From Asaia bogorensis (lineage in GTDB: Bacteria > Pseudomonadota > Alphaproteobacteria > Acetobacterales > Acetobacteraceae), in contig CAMBMS010000002.1 in the NCBI GenBank assembly GCA_945868845.1, positions 62,001 through 126,000 on the forward strand: 64,000 bases of DNA, in the 5' to 3' direction. How positions within the stretch are numbered: position 1 is the first letter of the stretch; the number at the start of each line of letters is the position of its first letter. The notes beneath the pieces were generated by a model, which was given only the letters and a program-made list of their open reading frames with translations, was not told the DNA's origin and searched no databases. Position numbers and translations under genes: made by a program. Shown here piece by piece: positions 37,127-46,476 of the stretch.

Positions 37127-37396
37127 CTATCGGCGCAGGCTGAGGCGGCCGATCAAGGTTGTGTAACGCTTCTGGTCCTTGGCCTTCAGGTAATCCAGCA
37201 GGCGGCGGCGCCTTCCGACCAGCATCAACAGGCCGCGGCGCGAATGAAAATCCTTCGCATGCGTCTTCAGATGTTCGGTCAGGTAGGTGATGCGTTCGCT
37301 CAGCAGGGCCACCTGCACTTCCGGGCTACCGGTATCGGCCGGGCCGGTCGCGTATTCGCCGATCAGCGCCGTGCGGCGCTCCGCGGTCATCGACAT
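37127..37396 (-). CDS. rpsO: 30S ribosomal protein S15
   Basis: Small-subunit protein that binds 16S rRNA early in assembly. The 89 residues match the family: [40 protein letters not shown] and the C-terminal [18 protein letters not shown] start at 37396 (MSMTAERR) by family length; one more Met precedes it. It lies 47 nt downstream of truB and upstream of pnp. Confidence 0.97.
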   Translation of the reverse strand: MSMTAERRTALIGEYATGPADTGSPEVQVALLSERITYLTEHLKTHAKDFHSRRGLLMLVGRRRRLLDYLKAKDQKRYTTLIGRLSLRR

Positions 37397-37443
37397 CAAT
37401 TATTCTCCATCGTTCGGGTTAAAACGACGCGCGGGGTGTTGGA

Positions 37444-38370
37444 TCACAACATCCGTTCGGGCTTCAGCATGCCGGCTTTCAGACGGCACAGCCCGATCAC
37501 GCGACTCCCCGCCATGGCTCGGACCGAACCCCCATCGGGATTGGCGTTGCCAGGAATACGCCCCATCAAGTCCACCAGGCTGATTGCCTGGCCATGATTG
37601 AGGGCGGTGGCCTCTGCCGCAGTCAGGGCCAGCGCCGGGATGTCGGCCAGCGCGGTCGCGACCGGAAGCAAGAGGTCCGGGGAAACCGGGACGGTATCGT
37701 CGGTCCGGACGATTTTGTCCAGCGGAATCGCCTGTGACTCCAGGAAGGGGCCGACCCGCAGCCGGCGCAGGGCTACCACATGGCCGAATGTGCCACAGGC
37801 TAGGGCGAGGTCGCGGGCGAGGGAGCGCATATAGACGCCCTTGCCGGACTGCACCTCGAAAATCGTCGTATCGACGTCGATGCGCGCGATCAGCTCGAAG
37901 CGGTCCACCCGGGCAGGGCGCGGTTCCATTACCTGGGCGCGGCCCTCCCGCGCCATGTCGTAGGCACGCTCGCCGGCGACCTTCACCGCCGAATAGGCGG
38001 GGGGCACCTGCATGATGTCGCCACGGAATTTTGCCAGCGCGGCGCAGATCTGATCGTCGCTGGGGCGGATGTCGGACGTCGCGGTGACCTGGCCATCGGC
38101 ATCGTCGGTGTCGCGTGCCTCGCCGAAGCGGAGCGTGAAATAGTAAAGCTTCGTGCCATCCATGACATAAGGCACGGTCTTGGTGGCGGCGCCGAAAGCA
38201 ATGGGCAGCAGCCCGGTGGCGAGCGGATCGAGCGTGCCGCCATGGCCGGCTTTCTGCGCTCCAAAGGCCCGGCGGACCCGGTTGACGACATCGGTACTGG
38301 TGATACCGGCTGGCTTGTCGATGATTAGCCAGCCATCAATCGGACGGCCATGAGGCTTGCGCCGGCGCAT
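37444..38370 (-). CDS. truB: tRNA pseudouridine(55) synthase
   Basis: Makes pseudouridine 55 in the T-loop of tRNAs. The catalytic Asp is in KAGHGGTLDPLATGLLPIAF. Other marks: GWLIIDKPAGITSTDVVNRV near the start, VPPAYSAVKVAGERAYDMAR, and GKGVYMRSLARDLALACGTF. The start at 38370 (MRRRKPHGRPIDGW) gives 308 residues; the longer frame adds an unrelated 32. It is the first visible gene of truB-rpsO-pnp. Confidence 0.96.
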   Translation of the reverse strand: MRRRKPHGRPIDGWLIIDKPAGITSTDVVNRVRRAFGAQKAGHGGTLDPLATGLLPIAFGAATKTVPYVMDGTKLYYFTLRFGEARDTDDADGQVTATSDIRPSDDQICAALAKFRGDIMQVPPAYSAVKVAGERAYDMAREGRAQVMEPRPARVDRFELIARIDVDTTIFEVQSGKGVYMRSLARDLALACGTFGHVVALRRLRVGPFLESQAIPLDKIVRTDDTVPVSPDLLLPVATALADIPALALTAAEATALNHGQAISLVDLMGRIPGNANPDGGSVRAMAGSRVIGLCRLKAGMLKPERML

Positions 38371-38528
38371 GGAATGTTCCCGAGTCTCCGTGAAGGGGGG
38401 CGTTCTGACACGCCACGACCGGCAGGGGAATGGGGCATCTGGATCGTACGACCCACATTGCGGCATTCGGAGGCCGATTGTAGCCTCACCGGCGATGGAA
38501 CACGCGAAAATCTGAGGATAGGCCTCCG

Positions 38529-38942
38529 ATGAGTAAGCATATTGTCGCCGCGGTTACCGATATTCCACCGGGGAGCCGCAAGCTGGTGACCGTGCGCGGC
38601 CGGCCGATCGTGGTGTTCAACATCAAGGGCGAGTTTTTCGGCCTATTCAACCGCTGCCCGCATCAGGGCGGGGAGTTGGTGAACGGAACCCTATGCGGGC
38701 TGGTACAGGCCAACGAACCGGGCGTCTACACCTACACCCGTGAAGGCGAGGTGCTGCGCTGCCCCTGGCATGGCTGGGAGTTCGACGTGCGCACGGGGCA
38801 ATCCTGGTGCGAGCCGTCGAAAATTCAGACCCGCTCCTATCAGGTGGAAATCACTTCTGGTGAGACGCTGGTAAAAGGCCCCTATGTCGCGGAAACCGTG
38901 AGCGTGGCGGTGGAGCAAGATTACATTGTGGTGGATGTTTGA
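38529..38942 (+). CDS. Rieske (2Fe-2S) protein, ferredoxin-like
   Basis: Stand-alone Rieske domain of 137 residues. Ligands are C43 and H45 in NRCPHQGG, and C78 and H81 in RCPWHGWEF, spaced wider than in bacterial ferredoxins because of an insert around NEPGVYTYTREGEV. No membrane segment is seen. Such proteins serve as electron carriers for Rieske oxygenases or as small subunits of reductases. It could in principle feed the dioxygenase at 19.1-20.9 kb, which lacks a local ferredoxin, but it is 18 kb away and this is a guess. Confidence 0.88.
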   Translation: MSKHIVAAVTDIPPGSRKLVTVRGRPIVVFNIKGEFFGLFNRCPHQGGELVNGTLCGLVQANEPGVYTYTREGEVLRCPWHGWEFDVRTGQSWCEPSKIQTRSYQVEITSGETLVKGPYVAETVSVAVEQDYIVVDV

Positions 38943-38967
38943 TCCCATCTGCGGATCGCCACCACCG

Positions 38968-39132
38968 TCAGACAAATACCTTCACGACAAAGCCGAACGT
39001 GAGAAATACCACCAACAGACCGAACATCGCGATCAGCAGACCAGAAGCGTAGTAGCGGCCGTTCAGCGACAAACCGCCCCCGGCCATCAGCAGCGCGACG
39101 ATATCAGTCTCCAAAAGTTGCATACGATCCAT
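38968..39132 (-). CDS. Small membrane protein, hypothetical
   Basis: A 54-residue product starting MDRMQLLETDIVALLMAGGG. It has one clear hydrophobic helix in YASGLLIAMFGLLVVFLTFG and ends VVKVFV. The ATG at 39132 fits family-like small single-pass proteins; the longer frame to 39222 runs through AT-rich intergenic DNA. It is convergent with the Rieske gene. No function recognised. Confidence 0.5.
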   Translation of the reverse strand: MDRMQLLETDIVALLMAGGGLSLNGRYYASGLLIAMFGLLVVFLTFGFVVKVFV

Positions 39133-39241
39133 AATCGGTTCTCGTGATGCGCGAGAGTAGCCATGAAATGATTGATAAATTCTAAACAAAACAGGAAAAT
39201 GGCGCTGGAAAAATAAAATCAAAAATGGATGGCCCTAAATT

Positions 39242-39892
39242 TTAAGGCCCCGTCAGGTCCACCAGCACGGCGCGCAATTCTGGAATACCGGCGCCCGTTT
39301 CACTGCTGGTGGCGAGAACATGATGCAGGGCCGCCGGGTGCTTGCGGGCCAGGGCTTCCTTGTCGGCCTGTTTGCGGGCTAGGGCGGTGGGTTTAAGTTG
39401 ATCGGTCTTGGTCAGCACGAGCTGGAATAGGATCGCTGCGCGGTCAAACAGTTCCATCACCGCCTCATCGGACGGTTTGATCTCGATGCGAGCGTCGAGC
39501 AGCAGGAACACGCGTTTCAGGCTGGGGCGGCCGCGCAGATAGGCAAACATCAGGCCCTGCCAGTCTTCCTTCACCGATTTCGCCGCCTGGGCATAGCCGT
39601 AGCCTGGCATGTCCACCAGGGCGAGGCGGTCGGCGAGGTTGAAGAAGTTTAGCTGCTTAGTGCGCCCGGGAGTGGAGGAGACGCGTGCTAGCGCGTTGCG
39701 CCCGGTAAGCGCGTTCAGCAGCGACGATTTACCCACGTTGGAGCGGCCGGCGAAGGCCACTTCCGGCAGGCCTATCGGGGGGAGTTGATCCAGCCGCTGC
39801 GCGCCGTGGTAAAAACTGCAGACGCCGGTGAAAAGCAGCCGCCCGGCCTCGATCGCTGCCGCATCGATTTCTTCCGCTGTCGTGATGGCCAC
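39242..39892 (-). CDS. engB: Ribosome biogenesis GTPase YihA/YsxC
   Basis: Essential small GTPase acting in 50S assembly and, in some species, division. G-motifs are seen: G1 GRSNVGKSSLLNALTG, G2-like SSTPGRTKQLNFF, G3 DMPGYGYA, G4 LTKTDQLKP. The 216 residues are typical. It is 22 nt downstream of yidC, so it ends the rpmH-rnpA-yidD-yidC-engB run. Its stop is followed by a GGCC/GGCC stem in AT-rich DNA that may terminate the operon. Confidence 0.96.
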   Translation of the reverse strand: MAITTAEEIDAAAIEAGRLLFTGVCSFYHGAQRLDQLPPIGLPEVAFAGRSNVGKSSLLNALTGRNALARVSSTPGRTKQLNFFNLADRLALVDMPGYGYAQAAKSVKEDWQGLMFAYLRGRPSLKRVFLLLDARIEIKPSDEAVMELFDRAAILFQLVLTKTDQLKPTALARKQADKEALARKHPAALHHVLATSSETGAGIPELRAVLVDLTGP

Positions 39893-39914
39893 GCGGGGCT
39901 CTCCAGCCGCCTGG

Positions 39915-41699
39915 TCAGGTCTTGGCTAGGTTGGGCTTCGGTAGCGATGTCTGTTTCATGATCATCCATTGTTGCGCGATGGAAAGCAGGTTGTTCCAGG
40001 TCCAGTAGATCACCAGCCCGGCCGGAAAGCCCGCCAGCATAAAGGTGAAGCCGATCGGCATAAGCTGAAACAGTTTCGCCTGCACCGGATCGGGCGGCGG
40101 TGGGTTCAGCTGCATTTGCAGCCACATCGTCACGCCCATCAGCAGCGGCCAGATGCCGACATGCAGGAACGAGACATAGGCCGCCACGTCGATCGGGATC
40201 AGGCCGAACAGGTTGAAGATATTGGTTGGATCGACAGCCGATAAATCCTTGATCCAGCCATAGAATGGCGCCTGGCGCATTTCGATAGTGACAAAAATCA
40301 CCTTGTAGAGAGAGAAGAAGACTGGGATCTGCACAATGATCGGCAGGCAGCCCGAGGCAGGATTTACTTTCTCCTCCCGGTACAGAGTCATGATTTCCTT
40401 TTGCATGCGCTGCGGGTCTTCTTTGTATTTCTCGCGTAGCTCCGTCATTTTCGGCGCCAGCAATTTCATCCGGCTCATGGAACGGTACGAATAATTGGCG
40501 AGCGGGAAGAAAACGAGCTTGGCGAAAACCGTGAACACCAAGATTGCCAGGCCGAAATTCCCGAGATGGTGGTTCAGCCAGTCGATGGCGGCAAAGATCG
40601 GACGGGTGATGAACCAGAACCAACCCCAGTCCACCGCATAGTCAAACATCGGAATACTGAGCTGCTGTTCATAGTTTTGCAGCAACCCCACCACTTTCGC
40701 GCCGGCAAAAACATGCGTGGGCAGGGCGGCGCGCGTGCCGGGGGCGATAGTCTGGGCCTCGGCGGTGCGAAAATCGACCTGATAGTTATCAGCAGCGGGG
40801 CCGGGCCCGGTGCCAGGCACGTGGCGGAAGGTCATGGTGGTAGGCACGCTCGCATTGGTGATCAGGGCAGTCAGCCAGTATTTGTCGGTCAGGCCCGCCC
40901 AGCCGCCGGTGGTCGTAGCGTCGAAGGCAATGTTTGCGGCCGGCTTGCCCTCCTTGCGTAGGCGCGCGTCGCGTTTTTCCGCGTCGGTCTTGGCCGTATC
41001 ATAGTCCATTTCCTGCAGCTTCCCGTTCAGGACGCCGAACAGGCCCTCGAACAACACATAGTAACCTTCCAGCACTGGCTTGTAGTCGCGCCGGATACGG
41101 CCCCAGGGGTAGAGCTGGACAGCGGCGCCGGTATTGTTACGCACGCGCTGTTCGACGGCGAACATGTATTTGTCGTCAATGCCGATCTCGATCTCGAAGA
41201 TCATATCGGCGCCGTTGTCCCAGGAGAGCGTAACCGACTTACCCTGGCCGAGCGTCGGTGCGGAGGCGGTCCAGACGGTATCGTTATCGGGCAGTTTCGC
41301 CGTGGTGCCGGCGGCGGCACTCCAGCCATATTGCACGTAATAGGGGCGCGGATCGGAGCGTGGTTCGAGCAGACGCACGCGCGGGGAGCCGCGATCGAGC
41401 GTCTCATGATAGTCGGACAGCACGAGATCATCGATGCGCGCGCCGAGCAGACTGATGGAGCCGGCGACGCGCGGCGCCTCAATCTTCACGCGCGGCACCT
41501 CGCGCGGCACGCCGGCGGACGCGGTGGCCGGAGCAGCACCGGTTCCGGCCGGCTGGGCAGCTTGCTGTCCGGCTTGCTGAGCTCCCTCCTGAGTTCCCTG
41601 GCGCTGCGCCGTCGATGGCGGCTTCGGCATCAGGTACTGAAAGCCCATGAGGATCGCCAACGAGATGGCGATCGCGAGAAACAGTCGCTTTTGGTCCAT
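39915..41699 (-). CDS. yidC: Membrane protein insertase YidC
   Basis: Inserts and folds inner-membrane proteins, with or without Sec. The N-terminal signal-anchor MDQKRLFLAIAISLAILMGF is followed by a Gln/Ala/Pro-rich stretch and the large periplasmic P1 domain (about 100-370). The conserved Oxa1-like core has MKLLAPKMTELREKYKED, NPASGCLPIIVQIPVFFSLY and ends near WTWNNLLSIAQQWMIMK. The start at 41699 gives 594 residues and shares one base with the yidD stop (TAATG); the 116 extra upstream codons are the yidD and rnpA genes in another frame. Confidence 0.97.
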   Translation of the reverse strand: MDQKRLFLAIAISLAILMGFQYLMPKPPSTAQRQGTQEGAQQAGQQAAQPAGTGAAPATASAGVPREVPRVKIEAPRVAGSISLLGARIDDLVLSDYHETLDRGSPRVRLLEPRSDPRPYYVQYGWSAAAGTTAKLPDNDTVWTASAPTLGQGKSVTLSWDNGADMIFEIEIGIDDKYMFAVEQRVRNNTGAAVQLYPWGRIRRDYKPVLEGYYVLFEGLFGVLNGKLQEMDYDTAKTDAEKRDARLRKEGKPAANIAFDATTTGGWAGLTDKYWLTALITNASVPTTMTFRHVPGTGPGPAADNYQVDFRTAEAQTIAPGTRAALPTHVFAGAKVVGLLQNYEQQLSIPMFDYAVDWGWFWFITRPIFAAIDWLNHHLGNFGLAILVFTVFAKLVFFPLANYSYRSMSRMKLLAPKMTELREKYKEDPQRMQKEIMTLYREEKVNPASGCLPIIVQIPVFFSLYKVIFVTIEMRQAPFYGWIKDLSAVDPTNIFNLFGLIPIDVAAYVSFLHVGIWPLLMGVTMWLQMQLNPPPPDPVQAKLFQLMPIGFTFMLAGFPAGLVIYWTWNNLLSIAQQWMIMKQTSLPKPNLAKT

Positions 41700-41971
41700 T
41701 ATGATCCGGTCCGGTCGTCTGGGGAAGGCGTTGGCCCCGGTAGTATGGGCCTGGGTGGCACGAGATCCAGCCCGCCAGGGTGCCACGGATTGCAGCGCAG
41801 GATGCGCTTGCCGGCAAGCCATGCGCCATGGCCGCCGCCATGGGTCTGAAAAGCCTCGATCGCATAGTCGCTGCAACTGGGATGGAAACGGCAATTGGCG
41901 CCGATCAAGGGGCGCAGGGTCCATTGATAGGTGCGCACGACGCCGATGCCGAGAGCAGTACCCAGATTCAT
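41699..41971 (-). CDS. yidD: Membrane protein insertion efficiency factor YidD
   Basis: Small amphipathic protein that helps YidC-dependent insertion. The diagnostic stretch is CRFHPSCSDYAIEAF (three cysteines are conserved across the family), then KRILRCNPWHPGGLD. The start MNLGTALGIGVV at 41971 gives 90 residues and overlaps the rnpA stop by 4 nt. The longer frame to 42037 lies in rnpA. Confidence 0.95.
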   Translation of the reverse strand: MNLGTALGIGVVRTYQWTLRPLIGANCRFHPSCSDYAIEAFQTHGGGHGAWLAGKRILRCNPWHPGGLDLVPPRPILPGPTPSPDDRTGS

Positions 41972-42309
41972 GCGACCCCCGTTTTTGCCAAAGCGCGGCG
42001 AAAATCGTCTTGCAAGGCGAGGAAATTGCGCTTGCACGTGCCGTCACGGCCGATCAGCACAAGGTCGACGCCGACCACCGGATGCGCTGCCAGCCACAGC
42101 CGGGCAGCTTCCTTCAGGCGACGGCGTGTGCGGTTGCGGATCACCGCGTTGCCGACTTTCTTTGTCACGGTAAAGCCGATGCGTGCCGCGCCATCGTCTG
42201 GGCGCGGCAAGGCTTGCAGGACGAGGCCCGGCATCGGGGCCTTGCGGCCTGTGGCGGCGACGAGGCGAAAAGCTGGCCGACGCTTGAGCCGCTCTGGTGG
42301 CAGGCTCAT
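41968..42309 (-). CDS. rnpA: Ribonuclease P protein component
   Basis: Protein cofactor of RNase P, which trims tRNA 5' leaders. The RNR motif region is GFTVTKKVGNAVIRNRTRRR, followed by LKEAARLWLAAHPVVGVDLV and the CKRNFLALQDDFRRAL tail. The 113 residues are normal. It lies 36 nt downstream of rpmH and overlaps yidD. Confidence 0.94.
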   Translation of the reverse strand: MSLPPERLKRRPAFRLVAATGRKAPMPGLVLQALPRPDDGAARIGFTVTKKVGNAVIRNRTRRRLKEAARLWLAAHPVVGVDLVLIGRDGTCKRNFLALQDDFRRALAKTGVA

Positions 42310-42345
42310 GATACGGCAACCATGCGCTTGGTCGCCTGCCTAGCG

Positions 42346-42480
42346 CTAAGCCGAGAGGCGCTTGCGGCCCTTGGCGCGGCGATTGGCCAGCACCTTGCGC
42401 CCGCCCACGGTCTCCATGCGAGACCGAAAACCATGCCGGCGCTTGCGGACAAGCTTGGAGGGTTGATAGGTACGCTTCAC
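42346..42480 (-). CDS. rpmH: 50S ribosomal protein L34
   Basis: A 44-residue basic protein with the invariant [20 protein letters not shown] and ending [13 protein letters not shown]. It starts with GTG at 42480, preceded by GAGAGTGTC; a longer frame through upstream DNA is spurious. It is first gene of rpmH-rnpA-yidD-yidC-engB. No dnaA or oriC-like sequence is next to it, unlike gammaproteobacteria. Confidence 0.96.
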   Translation of the reverse strand: MKRTYQPSKLVRKRRHGFRSRMETVGGRKVLANRRAKGRKRLSA

Positions 42481-42644
42481 GACACTCTCCGGGATAGCAG
42501 TAACGTCCGCGAACGGACGGGCAGGGCGGGTTGGCCCTGGCGCAAGCGGCGGCTTATAGGGGGCGGGTTCTGCCGCGTCAATTATAGCGGTGGATGGGGA
42601 CGGCGGATGGCGGGATGCGCGCCACCGGCGAGGGGAAAGACAGC

Positions 42645-43430
42645 ATGGCCGAGACAACCAAACATGAAGCGTGGGATCCGATGCAATACCTGCGGTTCGG
42701 CGATGAGCGATTGCGGCCGGCGCTGGATATGCTGGGTCGCGTGCCGCTGGCCGCGCCGGCGCGCATCGTCGATCTGGGCTGCGGGCCAGGTAATGTCACT
42801 GCCATCCTGAAGCAGCGTTTTCCGGCGGCGGCGGTCACCGGCCTTGATGGCTCTGCGGCGATGCTGGCCAAGGCACGAGTGGTGGCGCCGGACTGCGACT
42901 TCGTGCAGGGCGATTTCTTCACCTGGGTGCCGGAGGAGAAACCCGACCTGATCTATTCCAACGCCGCGCTGCACTGGGTGGGTGAGCACGCAGTTCTGTT
43001 TTCGCGTCTGCTGTCGCTGCTGCCACCAGGTGGCGTGCTGGCCGTGCAAATGCCGGCCATGCACAAAGAGCCGCTACGCACCTTGCCCCTCACGGTGATG
43101 ACCAGCGAGCCGTGGGCGGAGCATCTGCGCGGCGTGACCTCGGCCCGTAATATCCTGGAACCGGGGGAATACTGGGACATGGTGCGTCCCCGCGTCTCCG
43201 CGCTAGATCTGTGGGAAACGACTTACATGCACGCGCTGACTGGTGAAAATGCGGTCGGCGAATGGGCGACGGGAAGCTCGCTGCGCCCGTTCCTGGATGC
43301 GCTGCCCATCGAATTGCGCGCGCCGTTCCGCGCCGCCTATGACGCCGAAGCAAACAAAATCTACCCACGCCGCGCCGACGGCATCACCCTGCTGCCATTC
43401 CGCCGCCTGTTCATCGTGGCCCGCGTGTAG
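42645..43430 (+). CDS. tam: Trans-aconitate 2-methyltransferase
   Basis: SAM-dependent methyltransferase that detoxifies trans-aconitate by esterification. The family start is [23 protein letters not shown] motif I is [16 protein letters not shown], then [14 protein letters not shown] and FDL-type [13 protein letters not shown] (here [12 protein letters not shown]). The C-terminal [18 protein letters not shown]-like segment fits. The start at 42645 gives 261 residues. Divergent from rpmH and convergent with rodA. Confidence 0.92.
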   Translation: MAETTKHEAWDPMQYLRFGDERLRPALDMLGRVPLAAPARIVDLGCGPGNVTAILKQRFPAAAVTGLDGSAAMLAKARVVAPDCDFVQGDFFTWVPEEKPDLIYSNAALHWVGEHAVLFSRLLSLLPPGGVLAVQMPAMHKEPLRTLPLTVMTSEPWAEHLRGVTSARNILEPGEYWDMVRPRVSALDLWETTYMHALTGENAVGEWATGSSLRPFLDALPIELRAPFRAAYDAEANKIYPRRADGITLLPFRRLFIVARV

Positions 43431-43453
43431 GTTAATACGAGTCTCGTATTAAC
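43431..43453. terminator. Perfect palindrome between convergent tam and rodA
   Basis: GTTAATACGA (43431-43440), 3-nt loop, then its exact reverse complement (43444-43453). It starts right after the tam stop and includes the rodA stop codon (43449-43451). It probably works as a bidirectional terminator; a TTT follows on the plus strand. Confidence 0.7.
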
Positions 43454-44594
43454 TTTCCTCGCGGCCGTCGGAGAATTCGACGTCGCGGTGGACGTAGGCG
43501 GACATGAGGATGCCGAAGCCGATCATGATGGTAAACATGGCTGAGCCGCCGTGGGATATGAGTGGCAGGGGCAGGCCGCCGACGGGGATGGCGCCCATGA
43601 CCATGGCGATATTGACGAAGACATAGAGCGAAAAATTAACCGAGATACCAAGTGCGACTAGCCTGCCGTATTGATGGCGGCAGCGCAGGGCCATGACCAT
43701 GCCACCGAGGATGATGGCGCCGAGCAGGGTGAGCAGGAAGATACCACCCATGAAGCCGAATTCCTCGCCCAGCATGGTGAAGATGAAATCGGTTTGCTTT
43801 TCCGGCAGGAAGTTTAGGTGGCCTTGCGTGCCTTGCAGGAAACCCTTGCCCCACAAGCCGCCGCTGCCGAGCGCGATCTTCGACTGGATGATGTGATAGC
43901 CGCTGCCCAACGGATCGGATTCGGGGTTAAGGAAGGTGTCGATGCGGGCGCGTTGGTATCCGTGCATATGTTCGTAGGCATATTGCAAGACTATCGGGAT
44001 CGGCGTGATGACAATCAGAAATTTCCACCAGCGCACGCCGACAGCGAAGAACATCGCGCCGCCGACCAAAGCGGTGACGAGCGCGGTGCCGAGATTGGGT
44101 TGCTTGAGAATCAACCAGACGGGGACCAGGACCGCAGCGAGGGGCACAATGAGAAACAACGGATTGCCGATGCGTTCCCAGGAGGCACGGCGGAACCAGT
44201 GCGCCAGGGCCAGCACCAGGGCGATCTTCGCCAGCTCAGACGGCTGTAGCTGAAAGCCACCAAGTTCAATCCAACGCTGCGCGCCCTTGCCGGCATGGCC
44301 GAAGCGCAGCACAGCCACCAGAAACCCGATCGCTATCGCGTAGAACACCCAGGAGAAGCGGGCGATGACGCGGATATCGATCACCGCGATAGCGAGCATC
44401 AGAATCAGGGCGAAGCCGAAGCGCAAGCCGTGACGTTCGGCGTAGGGCTCTGCCGAGCCGCCCGCCGCCGAGTAGAGCGCTACGTAGCCGATGCCGGCGA
44501 GGGCGCAGAGCAGCAGAACAAAAATCCAGTTGATCGACCAGAGCTTGCTGATCAACCCGAAGGAAGCTTCGCCATAGAGGCGGCGCTCGCTCAT
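43449..44594 (-). CDS. rodA: Peptidoglycan glycosyltransferase RodA
   Basis: SEDS-family glycan polymerase of the rod elongation complex, partner of PBP2. About ten membrane helices, starting SINWIFVLLLCALAGIGYVA. Conserved SEDS parts: GGFQLQPSELAKIALVLALA, VLKQPNLGTALV (read as ILKQPNLGTALV), and FLPEKQTDFIFTMLGEEFGF. The start at 44594 (MSERRLYGEAS) gives 381 residues; the longer frame lies in mrdA. It is the last gene of mreBCD-mrdA-rodA, 19 nt after mrdA. Confidence 0.96.
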   Translation of the reverse strand: MSERRLYGEASFGLISKLWSINWIFVLLLCALAGIGYVALYSAAGGSAEPYAERHGLRFGFALILMLAIAVIDIRVIARFSWVFYAIAIGFLVAVLRFGHAGKGAQRWIELGGFQLQPSELAKIALVLALAHWFRRASWERIGNPLFLIVPLAAVLVPVWLILKQPNLGTALVTALVGGAMFFAVGVRWWKFLIVITPIPIVLQYAYEHMHGYQRARIDTFLNPESDPLGSGYHIIQSKIALGSGGLWGKGFLQGTQGHLNFLPEKQTDFIFTMLGEEFGFMGGIFLLTLLGAIILGGMVMALRCRHQYGRLVALGISVNFSLYVFVNIAMVMGAIPVGGLPLPLISHGGSAMFTIMIGFGILMSAYVHRDVEFSDGREES

Positions 44595-44613
44595 CCGCGT
44601 TGCCTCGCGATAT

Positions 44614-46476
44614 TCATGACGCACGTTGCTCCGAGACACGCTGCGGCGTGGTGTTCGGCCAGGCGGGATCGCGCGCCAGGGTTTCGGCCATGATATCGCG
44701 CGCGATCGGGCCGGCCGTAACGGAGCCGGCATTGCCGTGTTCCACCACCACGGCGAGAGCGTAGCGTGGCTGGTCGTAGGGCGCGAAGGCGACGAATAAG
44801 GCGTGCGGGCGGTGTTCCCAGGGTAAGCTTTCGCTGTCGAAGCCGCGTTCGCGCTGCTCACGCGTGACGCGGCGCACCTGGGCAGAGCCGGTCTTGCCGG
44901 CCATCAGGGTGCGGGCATCCGGCAGCTTGGCGCCGACGCCGGTTCCGCCGGCTTCATGCACCACCGCCAGCATGCCCTCGCGCACTAGTTTCAGGTCGCG
45001 CTCCACTAGGCCGAGCGGCGGATAATCCTCCGCCCGTGCGCCTGGCTGCGCCACGCCGCCGACGGCACGGATGACGTGGGGCACCACCGCGCGCCCGCTG
45101 GCCACGCGCGCGGTGTAGGTGGCGAGTTGCAGCGGCGTGACCTGCATATAGCCCTGGCCAATGCCGGAGATGATGGCGTCGCCAATATTCCACACCCGTC
45201 CGCGCTCCATGCTCCAGGCGCGGGTCGGGATCAGGCCGCGGCGCGTGCCAGGCAGGTCGATGCCGGTATCGACGCCGAGGCCAAGGCGATTGGACATCGC
45301 GGCGATCCGGTCGATCCCGGTGCGGCGCGCGACCTCGTAGAAGTAAACGTCGCAGCTAAATTTCAGGGCACTGCGCATATCCATGGCGCCATGGCCGTGT
45401 TTGGCGTGGCAATGGAAGCGCGTGTCGCCGAAATCCAAATAACCGGAGCAATGGAACCGTTCGGCCGGGGTGACGACCTTAGCTTCCAGACCGGCCAGGG
45501 CGGTCGCCATTTTGAAGGTGGAGCCAGGGGCGTAGAGGCCGGCGGCAGCCTTGTTGATCAAGGGCGCGCGGCGATTGTTGGTCCATTCCTCCCATTGCGC
45601 TTGGGAAACGCCGGAATTGAACAAGGCCGGATCGAAGGAGGGATTTGTGGCCATCGCCATCACTTCGCCGTTGCGGCAATCGAGCACAACGGCGCTGGCG
45701 CTTTCATCGCCCAGGCGCTTCAGGACGGCTGTCTGCAGGCCGGCATCCAGGGTGAGCGTGACATCCCGACCCTGCTGGCCCTCGCGGCGATCAAGCTCGC
45801 GGATGACGCGGCCGACGGCGTTGACTTCCAGTTGCACGGCACCGGCGCGCCCGCGAAGATCCTCGTCGCGCGCGCGTTCGATGCCAGCGCGGCCGATGCG
45901 GATGCCGGGCAGGGAGAACATCGCGTCCTCCCGGACATCGCTGTCATTGGGGGGCGCGACATAGCCGGCGATATGCGCCAGCTGCTCGCCGAGGGGATAG
46001 ACGCGCGTGGTGCCGACATCGACCAAGATGCCGGGCAGATCGGGGGCGTTGACCTCAATCTTCGCCATATCCTCCCAGCTCAGGAATTCGCGCAGCATGA
46101 TGGGCACGAAGCGGCGATGGCGAAGTACCTCGCGCTCGATGCGCGCGCGCTCATGCTCGGGTACGGCGACGATGCGGGCGAAATTATCCAGGGTAGTGGT
46201 GGGGTTGGCGGTCTGTTCGGCCACCAGCAGGGCGCGCCAGCTCAGCCGGTTGCCGGCGATGACGGTGCCGGCGCGATCAAGGATGCGCCCACGCGGGGGT
46301 GCCATCAGGCGGGCGCTGATGCGGTTCTCCTCTGCCATGGTGGCGTAGCGGGCACTCTCATTGACCTGTACCTGATAAAGTCTGGCCGCGAGCAGGCCGA
46401 GGATGGAGGCCTGCCCGCCCATCAGCAGCAAGGCGCGGCGGGTGAAGACGGCGGCTCGTTTGTTCTCGCGGGCCAT
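44614..46476 (-). CDS. mrdA: Penicillin-binding protein 2 (elongasome transpeptidase)
   Basis: Class B PBP cross-linking peptidoglycan during elongation. An N-terminal membrane anchor (LLLMGGQASILGLLAARLYQ) is followed by the pedestal domain. The transpeptidase box has the catalytic Ser in APGSTFKMATALAG (SxxK), SCD in LKFSCDVYFYEV (SxD variant) and KTG in MAGKTGSAQV. The 620 residues are complete. The start shares bases with the mreD stop (TGATG), so translation is coupled. Confidence 0.96.
   Translation of the reverse strand: MARENKRAAVFTRRALLLMGGQASILGLLAARLYQVQVNESARYATMAEENRISARLMAPPRGRILDRAGTVIAGNRLSWRALLVAEQTANPTTTLDNFARIVAVPEHERARIEREVLRHRRFVPIMLREFLSWEDMAKIEVNAPDLPGILVDVGTTRVYPLGEQLAHIAGYVAPPNDSDVREDAMFSLPGIRIGRAGIERARDEDLRGRAGAVQLEVNAVGRVIRELDRREGQQGRDVTLTLDAGLQTAVLKRLGDESASAVVLDCRNGEVMAMATNPSFDPALFNSGVSQAQWEEWTNNRRAPLINKAAAGLYAPGSTFKMATALAGLEAKVVTPAERFHCSGYLDFGDTRFHCHAKHGHGAMDMRSALKFSCDVYFYEVARRTGIDRIAAMSNRLGLGVDTGIDLPGTRRGLIPTRAWSMERGRVWNIGDAIISGIGQGYMQVTPLQLATYTARVASGRAVVPHVIRAVGGVAQPGARAEDYPPLGLVERDLKLVREGMLAVVHEAGGTGVGAKLPDARTLMAGKTGSAQVRRVTREQRERGFDSESLPWEHRPHALFVAFAPYDQPRYALAVVVEHGNAGSVTAGPIARDIMAETLARDPAWPNTTPQRVSEQRAS

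Noticed and set aside
42310-42644. Possible oriC next to rpmH
   Set aside because: No cluster of DnaA boxes or AT-rich unwinding region is visible, and dnaA is not adjacent.
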